A stretch of DNA of 7,578 bases from an uncultured Clostridia bacterium (GTDB taxonomy: Bacteria > Bacillota > Clostridia > Oscillospirales > Acutalibacteraceae). Shown here piece by piece: positions 1 to 5,209 of the stretch (positions are counted from its first letter, which is position 1; the number at the start of each line of letters is the position of its first letter). The notes below the pieces were generated by a model. The model was not told the origin of the DNA, ran no database searches, and saw only the letters and a program-made list of their open reading frames with translations. Location: assembly GCA_946186535.1 (NCBI GenBank), contig CAMHNT010000108.1:1-7578 (forward strand), written 5' to 3'. A program made the position numbers and the translations under genes.

Positions 1-13
1 AGAATTATGAAAA

Positions 14-20
14 AGAGGAG
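14..20 (+). promoter_or_regulatory. Ribosome binding site of guaB
   Basis: AGAGGAG lies 8 bases upstream of the ATG at 29. It overlaps the alternative GTG at 20, which therefore has no usable Shine-Dalgarno sequence, and this decides the start. Any promoter for guaB lies before the window. Confidence 0.85.
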
Positions 21-28
21 TGTTTATT

Positions 29-1531
29 ATGGCATACTATTTTGATGAACCGTCACGTACATTTGGTGAGTATCTGCTTGTTCCGGGCTACTCTTCAAGT
101 CAGTGTATCCCGAATGCGGTAAGTCTTAAAACACCGCTTGTAAAATTCAAGAAGGGTGAAGAGTCCGCTATCACAATGAATATCCCTATGATAAGTGCTA
201 TCATGCAGTCTGTTTCAAACGACACAATGGCAATTGCACTTGCGAAAGAGGGAGGAGTTTCTTTCATTTACGGTTCACAGTCAATCGAAGACGAAGCGGC
301 TATGGTTGCCCGTGTTAAAAATTATAAGAAGGGCTTTATCACTTCAACTTCGAATATTATGCCTGAGAATACTCTTGCGGATGTTCTGGATCTCAAGGAG
401 AAAACAGGTCATTCTACGGTTGCCGTTACCGACGACGGTACCGCTCACGGCAAGCTTCTGGGTATCATCGGAAGCCGTGACTACAGAGTCAGCCGTATGG
501 ATAAATCCACTAAGGTCAAGGAATTCATGACTCCTCTCGACAAGCTTGTTACAGCTCCGGCGACAACAACTCTCAAAGAGGCTAATGATATCATCTGGGA
601 GCATAAGCTCAACAGCCTTCCGCTCGTTGACGAGGACGGAAACCTTGCTTACATCGTTTTCAGAAAGGATTATGATTCACACAAAGAGAACGTAAACGAG
701 CTTCTCGATTCTCACAAGAGCTATATCGTAGGTGCAGGTATCAACACACGTGACTATGCTGAAAGAGTTCCGGCTCTCGTGAATGCAGGTGCTGATGTTC
801 TTTGCATCGATTCTTCCGAAGGATTCTCCGAGTGGCAGAAACTCACGATCGAATGGATCCGCGCGCATTACGGTGAAAGCGTTAAGGTCGGCGCAGGAAA
901 CGTTGTTGACAGAGAGGGCTTCAGATTCCTCGCTGAGTGCGGCGCAGACTTCATTAAGGTCGGTATCGGCGGCGGTTCGATCTGTATCACAAGAGAAACA
1001 AAGGGTATCGGCAGAGGTCAGGCAACATCTGTTATCGAGGTCTGCAAGGCTCGTGACGAGTATTTCGAGGAGACAGGTATCTATATCCCTGTGTGTTCGG
1101 ACGGCGGTATCGTTCACGATTATCATATTACTCTTGCTCTTGCAATGGGTGCTGATTTTGTTATGCTCGGAAGATACTTCTCACGTTTCGACGAAAGCCC
1201 GACACAGAAGGTAAAGATCAACGGTTCGTTCGTTAAGGAGTACTGGGGCGAAGGCTCGAACAGAGCAAGAAACTGGCAGAGATACGACCTCGGCGGCGAT
1301 AAGAAGCTTTCGTTTGAAGAGGGTGTTGACAGTTATGTTCCTTATGCAGGTGCGCTCAAGGACGGCGTAGCTATCACAACCTATAAGATCAAGTCAACCA
1401 TGTGCAACTGCGGTGCACTTTCTATCCCTGAGTTCCAGCAGAAAGCAAGACTCACTCTCGTTTCTTCGACAAGTATCGTTGAGGGCGGAAGCCATGACGT
1501 TATTGTTAAGGACAGTGTTTATAATAACTAA
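29..1531 (+). CDS. guaB: IMP dehydrogenase, Tritrichomonas-like type with CBS pair
   Basis: This gene encodes the cytosolic enzyme that oxidises IMP to XMP with NAD+, the committed step of guanine nucleotide synthesis. The 500-residue product has the IMPDH barrel interrupted by a CBS-domain pair at about residues 95-220 (VAVTDDGTAHG, then MTPLDKLVTAP). The catalytic loop is GIGGGSICITRE with nucleophile Cys319, where most bacterial enzymes have GIGPGSICTTR. Asp261, Asp358 (VCSDGGI), Arg382, the Arg418-Tyr419 base pair of residues and the K+-site EGG at 485-487 are present. I recall the same numbers from the T. foetus enzyme, so no net insertion separates the two. Length is also usual for the family. 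The ATG at 29 is preferred over an in-frame GTG at 20, because AGAGGAG at 14-20 lies 8 bases upstream of the ATG and overlaps the GTG. A terminator follows, so the gene probably ends its own transcript. Function is near certain; the T. foetus affinity is from memory. Confidence 0.97.
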   Translation: MAYYFDEPSRTFGEYLLVPGYSSSQCIPNAVSLKTPLVKFKKGEESAITMNIPMISAIMQSVSNDTMAIALAKEGGVSFIYGSQSIEDEAAMVARVKNYKKGFITSTSNIMPENTLADVLDLKEKTGHSTVAVTDDGTAHGKLLGIIGSRDYRVSRMDKSTKVKEFMTPLDKLVTAPATTTLKEANDIIWEHKLNSLPLVDEDGNLAYIVFRKDYDSHKENVNELLDSHKSYIVGAGINTRDYAERVPALVNAGADVLCIDSSEGFSEWQKLTIEWIRAHYGESVKVGAGNVVDREGFRFLAECGADFIKVGIGGGSICITRETKGIGRGQATSVIEVCKARDEYFEETGIYIPVCSDGGIVHDYHITLALAMGADFVMLGRYFSRFDESPTQKVKINGSFVKEYWGEGSNRARNWQRYDLGGDKKLSFEEGVDSYVPYAGALKDGVAITTYKIKSTMCNCGALSIPEFQQKARLTLVSSTSIVEGGSHDVIVKDSVYNN

Positions 1532-1544
1532 ATATTAAATAAGT

Positions 1545-1576
1545 AACCGGCAGGAGTTTTTGCTTCTGCCGGTTTT
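1545..1576 (+). terminator. Intrinsic terminator after guaB
   Basis: A 12-bp stem with one G-U pair forms between 1545-1556 (AACCGGCAGGAG) and 1563-1574 (CTTCTGCCGGTT), closing a 6-base loop. It runs into TTTT at 1573-1576. The stem starts 13 bases after the guaB stop codon. The GC-rich stem and position support a Rho-independent terminator; the short T run is its weak point. Confidence 0.85.
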
Positions 1577-1745
1577 AGATATTAGCTATTAGCTATAGAT
1601 TTTTAACGATTATAAAATTTGGATATTCAAGCCGCTTCCCATAAAAACAAAAGGTAATTATTCACAAAAAATAAAAATCAATATGTATTCAATCCTGTTT
1701 TTTATAAAATTTATTTCTTTTTTGTATAAAATTCTCAAATCAACC
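1577..1745. other. AT-rich intergenic spacer without a gene
   Basis: No coding frame is supported here on either strand. The stretch is strongly AT-rich with A and T runs. It contains a 7-bp tandem duplication of TATTAGC at 1580-1593 and three copies of TATAAAATT at 1611-1619, 1703-1711 and 1725-1733, the last ending 12 bases before the -35 box. The A/T tracts next to the promoter could act as an UP element or as bent DNA, but that is inference. A remnant of a lost gene was not recognised. Confidence 0.6.
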
Positions 1746-1774
1746 TTTACATTTTTCTGATTTTGTTTTATAAT
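1746..1774 (+). promoter_or_regulatory. Sigma-A type promoter of the transcarboxylase operon
   Basis: TTTACA at 1746-1751 (five of six matches to TTGACA) and a perfect TATAAT at 1769-1774 are separated by 17 bases, the optimal spacing. The region upstream is rich in A and T tracts. Transcription would start near 1781, giving a leader of about 114 nt before the ATG at 1896. This should be a strong housekeeping promoter. Confidence 0.85.
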
Positions 1775-1780
1775 TACAAT

Positions 1781-1895
1781 AAGTCTAATTGAGTGTGACA
1801 ACATCGACTGATGTCTGATATACTGTTTTATGCAGAATATTTAGGCAAAAATAGTAGACAGGCTAATCAACAGTCAGAGAAAGGTTGGAATAGAA
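1781..1895 (+). promoter_or_regulatory. Long 5' leader of the transcarboxylase operon
   Basis: The predicted transcript has about 114 untranslated bases, long for a simple leader. It holds a small inverted repeat, ACATC-GACT-GATGT, at 1801-1814, and a Shine-Dalgarno GAGAAAGG at 1877-1884, 11 bases before the start. I see no known riboswitch motif and no obvious terminator-antiterminator pair. The inverted repeat, about 20-30 bases after the predicted start, could be a repressor site or a minor hairpin. Confidence 0.4.
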
Positions 1896-3194
1896 ATGAG
1901 TATTGAAAAAGTAAAAGCAGAGCTTGAGAACTCAGTCGCATACAAGCGACTGGGCGCTCTCTTTGATGAGGGTACGTTTTCTCCGATTGCTCCTTTCACG
2001 GTATCAAACGACAGCTATGCAGAGGCGGCTGCCGGCTACGGTGAGGTTAACGGCTGTGCCGTTTATGCGTTCGCTCAGAACAGCGATATCTGCGGAGGCG
2101 CAATGTCAAAAGCTCATGCCGCAAAGCTGAAAAAACTTTATGACCTGGCGTTAAAGACAGGTACACCGGTTATCGGTCTTTACGATTCGATCGGTGCAAG
2201 AGTGAACGAGGGCGTTGAGATGATGACTGCTTACGGCGAGGTTCTCAATTACAGCGGTAAGCTCGCAGGTATCGTTCCTCAGATTTCGGTTGTTCTCGGC
2301 CCGTGTCAGGGAACGGCGGCACTTCTCGCTACATGTGCGGATTTTGTTATCATGAGCGAAGAAGGCAAGCTCACCATTAACACAAACGGTGAGGGCGGAA
2401 GCGCTGAGGAGAACAGGAAGCACGGCGTTGCGGCTATTGCCGCAAAAGATGAATTCAGTGCCATTGAAGCTGCCAAGAATCTTGTGGTTATGCTTCCGCA
2501 GAATAACCTCTCGGATCCTTATACGACAGACGAAGTTCCGGCTATTCCGGACGGTGATATTATTTCGGACTTTGTTGACGGAGGAAGCTTCGTCGAAATC
2601 TTTGAGGGTTATGCGGATTCCGTTAAGACAGGTTTCGCAAAGCTTCAGGGAGACACGGTCGGTGTTGTTGAAACTAACGGTGACGTTCTCGACCGGAAGG
2701 CTTGCGAGAAGAGTGCAAAGCTCGTAAGATTCTGCGACGCTTATTCGATTCCGGTGATTACTCTCGCTGATTCAAAGGGCTTTAAGTGCGTTAAATCCGC
2801 AGCTAAGCTTACGGCTGCCTATGCCGAAGCTACAACCGCAAAAATCACGGTTGTGACGGGAGACGCATTCGGCGCATTCTATATGGCTGTTGCAGGAACA
2901 GGCGCGTCAACCGATATTACAATTGCTCTTGAGGGCGCAAGCGTTTCGCCTGTTGCTCCCGAGGCAGGAATTATTATACTTAACCCTGAGCGTCTCAAAA
3001 CCGATGCGGAGGGCAGAAAGAAAGCCGTTGAGGAATTCAAGGCTAACGAATGCTCCGCAATGAGAGCCGCAGAAAAGGGATACATAGATAACGTTGCTGA
3101 AAAAGGCGAACTGAGAGAGCTTCTCTCTACCGCTCTTGACATGCTTTCGGGCAAGAGAGAAACAACTCTTCCGAAGAAGCACAGCACAATTTAA
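1896..3194 (+). CDS. Acyl-CoA carboxyltransferase subunit (12S / MmdA / PccB-like), short divergent form
   Basis: This protein belongs to the crotonase-fold carboxyltransferases that move CO2 between carboxybiotin and an acyl-CoA. Family marks are YDSIGARVNEG at 96-106, LGPCQGTAA near 134-142, AKLTAAYAEATTAKITVVT near 303-321, and a C-terminal KKHSTI resembling the KKHGNIPL-type ending of MmdA/PccB. At 432 residues it is some 80 shorter than the usual 510-520. The N-terminus is reduced, and the usual GFLPG...QE...GII loop is compressed to GFK-CVKSAAK at 295-304. The first oxyanion-hole loop has DSIGAR where DSGGAR is normal, and the second has FGAFY (325-329) where YGGAY is normal. It heads an operon with a biotin carrier and a pyruvate-type carboxyltransferase, which suggests the acyl-CoA half of a transcarboxylase. 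Methylmalonyl-CoA/propionyl-CoA or malonyl-CoA/acetyl-CoA are the likely substrates; the sequence does not decide between them. Start: ATG with GAGAAAGG upstream. Confidence 0.88.
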   Translation: MSIEKVKAELENSVAYKRLGALFDEGTFSPIAPFTVSNDSYAEAAAGYGEVNGCAVYAFAQNSDICGGAMSKAHAAKLKKLYDLALKTGTPVIGLYDSIGARVNEGVEMMTAYGEVLNYSGKLAGIVPQISVVLGPCQGTAALLATCADFVIMSEEGKLTINTNGEGGSAEENRKHGVAAIAAKDEFSAIEAAKNLVVMLPQNNLSDPYTTDEVPAIPDGDIISDFVDGGSFVEIFEGYADSVKTGFAKLQGDTVGVVETNGDVLDRKACEKSAKLVRFCDAYSIPVITLADSKGFKCVKSAAKLTAAYAEATTAKITVVTGDAFGAFYMAVAGTGASTDITIALEGASVSPVAPEAGIIILNPERLKTDAEGRKKAVEEFKANECSAMRAAEKGYIDNVAEKGELRELLSTALDMLSGKRETTLPKKHSTI

Positions 3195-3210
3195 CAAACA
3201 AATGACCTTG

Positions 3211-3216
3211 AAAGGA
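3211..3216 (+). promoter_or_regulatory. Ribosome binding site of the biotin carrier gene
   Basis: AAAGGA ends 10 bases before the ATG at 3227, inside the 32-base gap after the upstream stop codon. There is no room for a separate promoter, which supports cotranscription. Confidence 0.75.
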
Positions 3217-3226
3217 TGTATATATT

Positions 3227-3604
3227 ATGAGAAATCTTAAAATTACCGTAAACGGCGTTGCATACGATGTTCAGGTTGAGGACGCTGCAGGCGGCGCAGT
3301 AAGCGCACCTGTTTCTCCGGCTCCTGCAGCTGCAGCTCCGGCGGCTCCGAAGGCAGCTCCTGCTCCGGCTCCCGCAGCAGCTCCGGCAGGTTCCGTTAAA
3401 GTTGAAATCCCGATGCCGGGTACTATTATCAGCGTTAACGCAACGGTTGGTCAGAGCGTTAAGAAGGGCGATGTTCTCGTAGTATTCGAAGCAATGAAGA
3501 TGGAAAACGAGATTCAGGCTCCGCAGGACGGCAAGATCGCTTCCGTTCTCTGCGCAAAGGGCGAGAACAAGGAATCCGGTGCGGTTCTTCTCACATTGGA
3601 ATAA
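3227..3604 (+). CDS. Biotin carboxyl carrier protein (1.3S / MmdC / GcdC-like)
   Basis: This 125-residue protein carries the biotin that shuttles CO2 between the two carboxyltransferase subunits. Residues 1-17 (MRNLKITVNGVAYDVQV) form the short N-terminal strand region typical of 1.3S and decarboxylase carrier subunits, thought to anchor the carrier to the complex. Residues 21-56 are a flexible Ala/Pro linker. Residues 57-125 are the biotinyl fold, with IPMPGTI at 61-67 and EAMKM at 88-92, so Lys91 is the biotinylated residue. Length is very close to the 123 residues of Propionibacterium 1.3S. It sits 32 bases after the acyl-CoA carboxyltransferase gene and 30 bases before the pyruvate carboxyltransferase gene. 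The linker codons are GC-rich compared with neighbours because of Ala/Pro content, which is not evidence of transfer. Assignment as a lipoyl carrier is excluded by the EAMKM motif. Confidence 0.95.
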   Translation: MRNLKITVNGVAYDVQVEDAAGGAVSAPVSPAPAAAAPAAPKAAPAPAPAAAPAGSVKVEIPMPGTIISVNATVGQSVKKGDVLVVFEAMKMENEIQAPQDGKIASVLCAKGENKESGAVLLTLE

Positions 3605-3619
3605 TTTGAATTTACAATG

Positions 3620-3628
3620 AAGGGGATG
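3620..3628 (+). promoter_or_regulatory. Ribosome binding site of the 5S-like gene
   Basis: AAGGGGATG, with core AGGGG at 3621-3625, lies 9 bases before the ATG at 3635. It occupies most of the 30-base gap after the carrier gene, consistent with tight operon organisation. Confidence 0.75.
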
Positions 3629-3634
3629 TAGAAA

Positions 3635-5038
3635 ATGTCCAAGAAAAAGATACTTGTTACAGAAACAATCCTGAGAGATGCCCACCAGTCGCTTATCGCA
3701 ACAAGAATGACAATGGACGAAATGCTTCCGATTCTCCCGAAGCTCGACAAAATCGGCTTCCACTCGCTCGAGTGCTGGGGCGGTGCAACATTCGATTCCT
3801 GTTTGCGTTTCCTTAACGAGGATCCGTGGGAAAGACTCAGAATTTTAAGAAAGAACTGTCCGAACACAAAGCTTCAGATGCTTTTCAGAGGACAGAACAT
3901 GCTCGGTTATCGTCATTATGCCGATGACGTACTCGAATACTTTGTTCAGAAGAGCGTTGCAAACGGTATTGATATTATCCGTATTTTCGATGCTCTTAAT
4001 GATATAGACAACCTTAAAACAGCCGTTAAGGCTGCGAAGAAGGAAGGCGCACACGCTCAGATCGCTATTTCCTATACAACAGGTCCGGTTTTCGATACAA
4101 AATATTATATCGATTATGCCAAGAGAATAGCAGACGCAGGTGCGGATTCCATCTGTATCAAGGATATGGCTGCTTTGCTTACTCCTTACAATACGGAAGA
4201 GCTTGTAAAGGCTCTCAAAAAGGAAGTTGATCTTCCTATTCAGCTTCACACTCATTATACATCGGGTCTTGCTTCAATGTGCTTGCTTAAGGGTATCGAG
4301 GCGGGTGCAGATATAATCGATACGGCTATGTCGCCGCTTGCTCTCGGAACATCTCATGCTCCGACTGAGTCGATGGTTGCAGCACTCAAGGATACCGATT
4401 ATGACACGGGTCTTGATCTTGTGGCTCTGACTGAAATCAGGGATTACTTTATGACTCTTCGCAAAAAGTATCTTGACAGCGGTCTTCTCGATCCAAAGAT
4501 GCTCGCAGTTGACGCAAACGCTCTTATCTATCAGGTTCCGGGCGGCATGCTTTCAAACCTCCTTTCACAGCTCAAGCAGATGGGTAAGGAGGATCAGCTC
4601 GAGGATGTTATGAAGGAAGTTCCGAGAGTAAGAAAAGACGCAGGCTATCCTCCGCTCGTTACTCCGACATCTCAGATCGTCGGCACACAGGCAGTAAGCA
4701 ACGTTATCTTCGGAGAACGTTATAAGAACGTTAACGGTCAGTTCAAGGATCTTGTTCAGGGTAAGTACGGTAAAACTCCGCTTCCGATTGATCCTGAGTT
4801 CAGAAAGAAAATCATCGGAAACGAAAAGCCTGTAACCTGCCGTCCGGCAGATCTGCTTGAGCCTGAGCTTGAGAAGCTTAAGCAGGAGTGTGCAGAGTGG
4901 TGTGAGCAGGAAGAGGATGTACTCTCCTACGCTCAGTTTGATCGTGTTGCTATCAAGTTCTTTGAGAAGCGCCGTGATCAGAAGGCAGGCATCGACAGCG
5001 AACATTTTGACGCTAAGAACAAGGTTCATCCTGTTTGA
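3635..5038 (+). CDS. Pyruvate/oxaloacetate carboxyltransferase subunit (5S / OadA / PycB-like), without biotin domain
   Basis: This subunit exchanges CO2 between oxaloacetate or pyruvate and carboxybiotin on the carrier. The 467 residues hold an HMGL-like TIM barrel at about 8-270, with family marks TILRDAHQSLIATRM at 11-25, CWGGATFDSC at 47-56, NEDPWERLR at 61-69, and IKDMAALLTP at 175-184. The metal and carboxylated-lysine site is complete: Asp15, Lys176, His205 and His207. The conserved carboxylase domain follows (VPGGMLSNLLSQL at 301-313, then PLVTPTSQIVGTQA at 340-353 and RPADLLEPE at 403-411). OadA proteins usually run to about 590 residues with a C-terminal biotin domain. Here the protein stops before that domain, and the carrier is the separate gene upstream, as in Propionibacterium transcarboxylase. 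The alternative is the alpha chain of a membrane oxaloacetate decarboxylase whose beta subunit is encoded elsewhere, or subunit B of a two-subunit pyruvate carboxylase. Confidence 0.93.
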   Translation: MSKKKILVTETILRDAHQSLIATRMTMDEMLPILPKLDKIGFHSLECWGGATFDSCLRFLNEDPWERLRILRKNCPNTKLQMLFRGQNMLGYRHYADDVLEYFVQKSVANGIDIIRIFDALNDIDNLKTAVKAAKKEGAHAQIAISYTTGPVFDTKYYIDYAKRIADAGADSICIKDMAALLTPYNTEELVKALKKEVDLPIQLHTHYTSGLASMCLLKGIEAGADIIDTAMSPLALGTSHAPTESMVAALKDTDYDTGLDLVALTEIRDYFMTLRKKYLDSGLLDPKMLAVDANALIYQVPGGMLSNLLSQLKQMGKEDQLEDVMKEVPRVRKDAGYPPLVTPTSQIVGTQAVSNVIFGERYKNVNGQFKDLVQGKYGKTPLPIDPEFRKKIIGNEKPVTCRPADLLEPELEKLKQECAEWCEQEEDVLSYAQFDRVAIKFFEKRRDQKAGIDSEHFDAKNKVHPV

Positions 5039-5062
5039 TATTTATAAAAAATTCTAACAATT

Positions 5063-5179
5063 AACATCTGAGGAGAGCTTTCGGAAGCTTTTAATCCGTT
5101 AGGCTTCTGAAATCCCTTCCTCACATCATCTGACATCAATAGCCGAAAGGCTTGATTATATGTCTTTTTACAGACATAT
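5063..5179 (+). other. Structured intergenic region with several potential hairpins
   Basis: No gene is seen between 5039 and 5209. A long-range stem can form between TGAGGA (5069-5074) and TCCTCA (5118-5123). Inside it is a hairpin, AGCTT (5076-5080) with AAGCT (5085-5089) around a TCGG loop. GAAGC at 5084-5088 could instead pair with GCTTC at 5103-5107, so two folds compete. Next is AGCC-GAAA-GGCT (5141-5152), a stem with a GNRA tetraloop. Last is an 8-bp palindrome at 5158-5179. I do not recognise a known riboswitch or small RNA. It may be a 3' UTR with termination signals, a leader for the next gene, or a small RNA. Confidence 0.5.
5073..5092 (+). terminator. Weak candidate terminator of the transcarboxylase operon
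   Basis: GAGAGCTT (5073-5080, read with two G-U pairs) can pair with AAGCTTTT (5085-5092) around a 4-base TCGG loop, 35 bases after the operon's last stop codon. The T run forms part of the stem and only four T follow the GC core, so it is weaker than the guaB terminator. The palindrome at 5158-5179 is another candidate. Confidence 0.35.
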
Positions 5180-5185
5180 TATAAT
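5158..5185 (+). promoter_or_regulatory. Palindrome abutting a TATAAT box before the disordered-protein gene
   Basis: ATATGTCT (5158-5165) and AGACATAT (5172-5179) form a perfect 8-bp dyad with a 6-base spacer. A perfect -10 hexamer, TATAAT, follows directly at 5180-5185. No good -35 box lies 16-18 bases upstream; TTGATT at 5152-5157 is 22 bases away. If the -10 is real, the dyad fills the spacer of the promoter and would suit an operator or activator site. It could equally be an RNA hairpin ending the upstream transcript. Confidence 0.35.
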
Positions 5186-5194
5186 TTCATCTGC

Positions 5195-5200
5195 AGAGGA
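5195..5200 (+). promoter_or_regulatory. Ribosome binding site setting the start at 5210
   Basis: AGAGGA lies 9 bases before the ATG at 5210. No better-placed start exists in this frame, so it fixes the N-terminus of the large disordered protein. Confidence 0.8.
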
Positions 5201-5209
5201 AGTTATAGC

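Noticed and set aside
20..28. Alternative in-frame GTG start of guaB at 20
   Set aside because: The GTG is part of the AGAGGAG ribosome binding site itself; the ATG at 29 has ideal spacing and restores the residue numbering of T. foetus IMPDH.
1580..1596. Short tandem repeat of TATTAGC
   Set aside because: Only a little over two 7-bp copies in AT-rich spacer; it is likely slippage or chance and has no visible role.
3191..3763. Minus-strand frame of 190 codons rich in Cys, Arg and Ser
   Set aside because: It is the complement of the Ala/Pro linker and flanks of the biotin carrier gene, spans two real genes and an intergenic gap, and has no ribosome binding site.
1896..5038. Assignment of the operon as acetyl-CoA carboxylase or pyruvate carboxylase
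   Set aside because: No biotin carboxylase gene is present, and the combination of an acyl-CoA carboxyltransferase with an oxaloacetate-type one fits transcarboxylase better. It stays possible if a biotin carboxylase is encoded elsewhere.
5063..5123. Resemblance to glycine or THF riboswitch (a GGAGAG-like segment)
   Set aside because: Only the short GGAGAG string matches; the other conserved core segments of these riboswitches are absent, and the downstream gene has no matching function.
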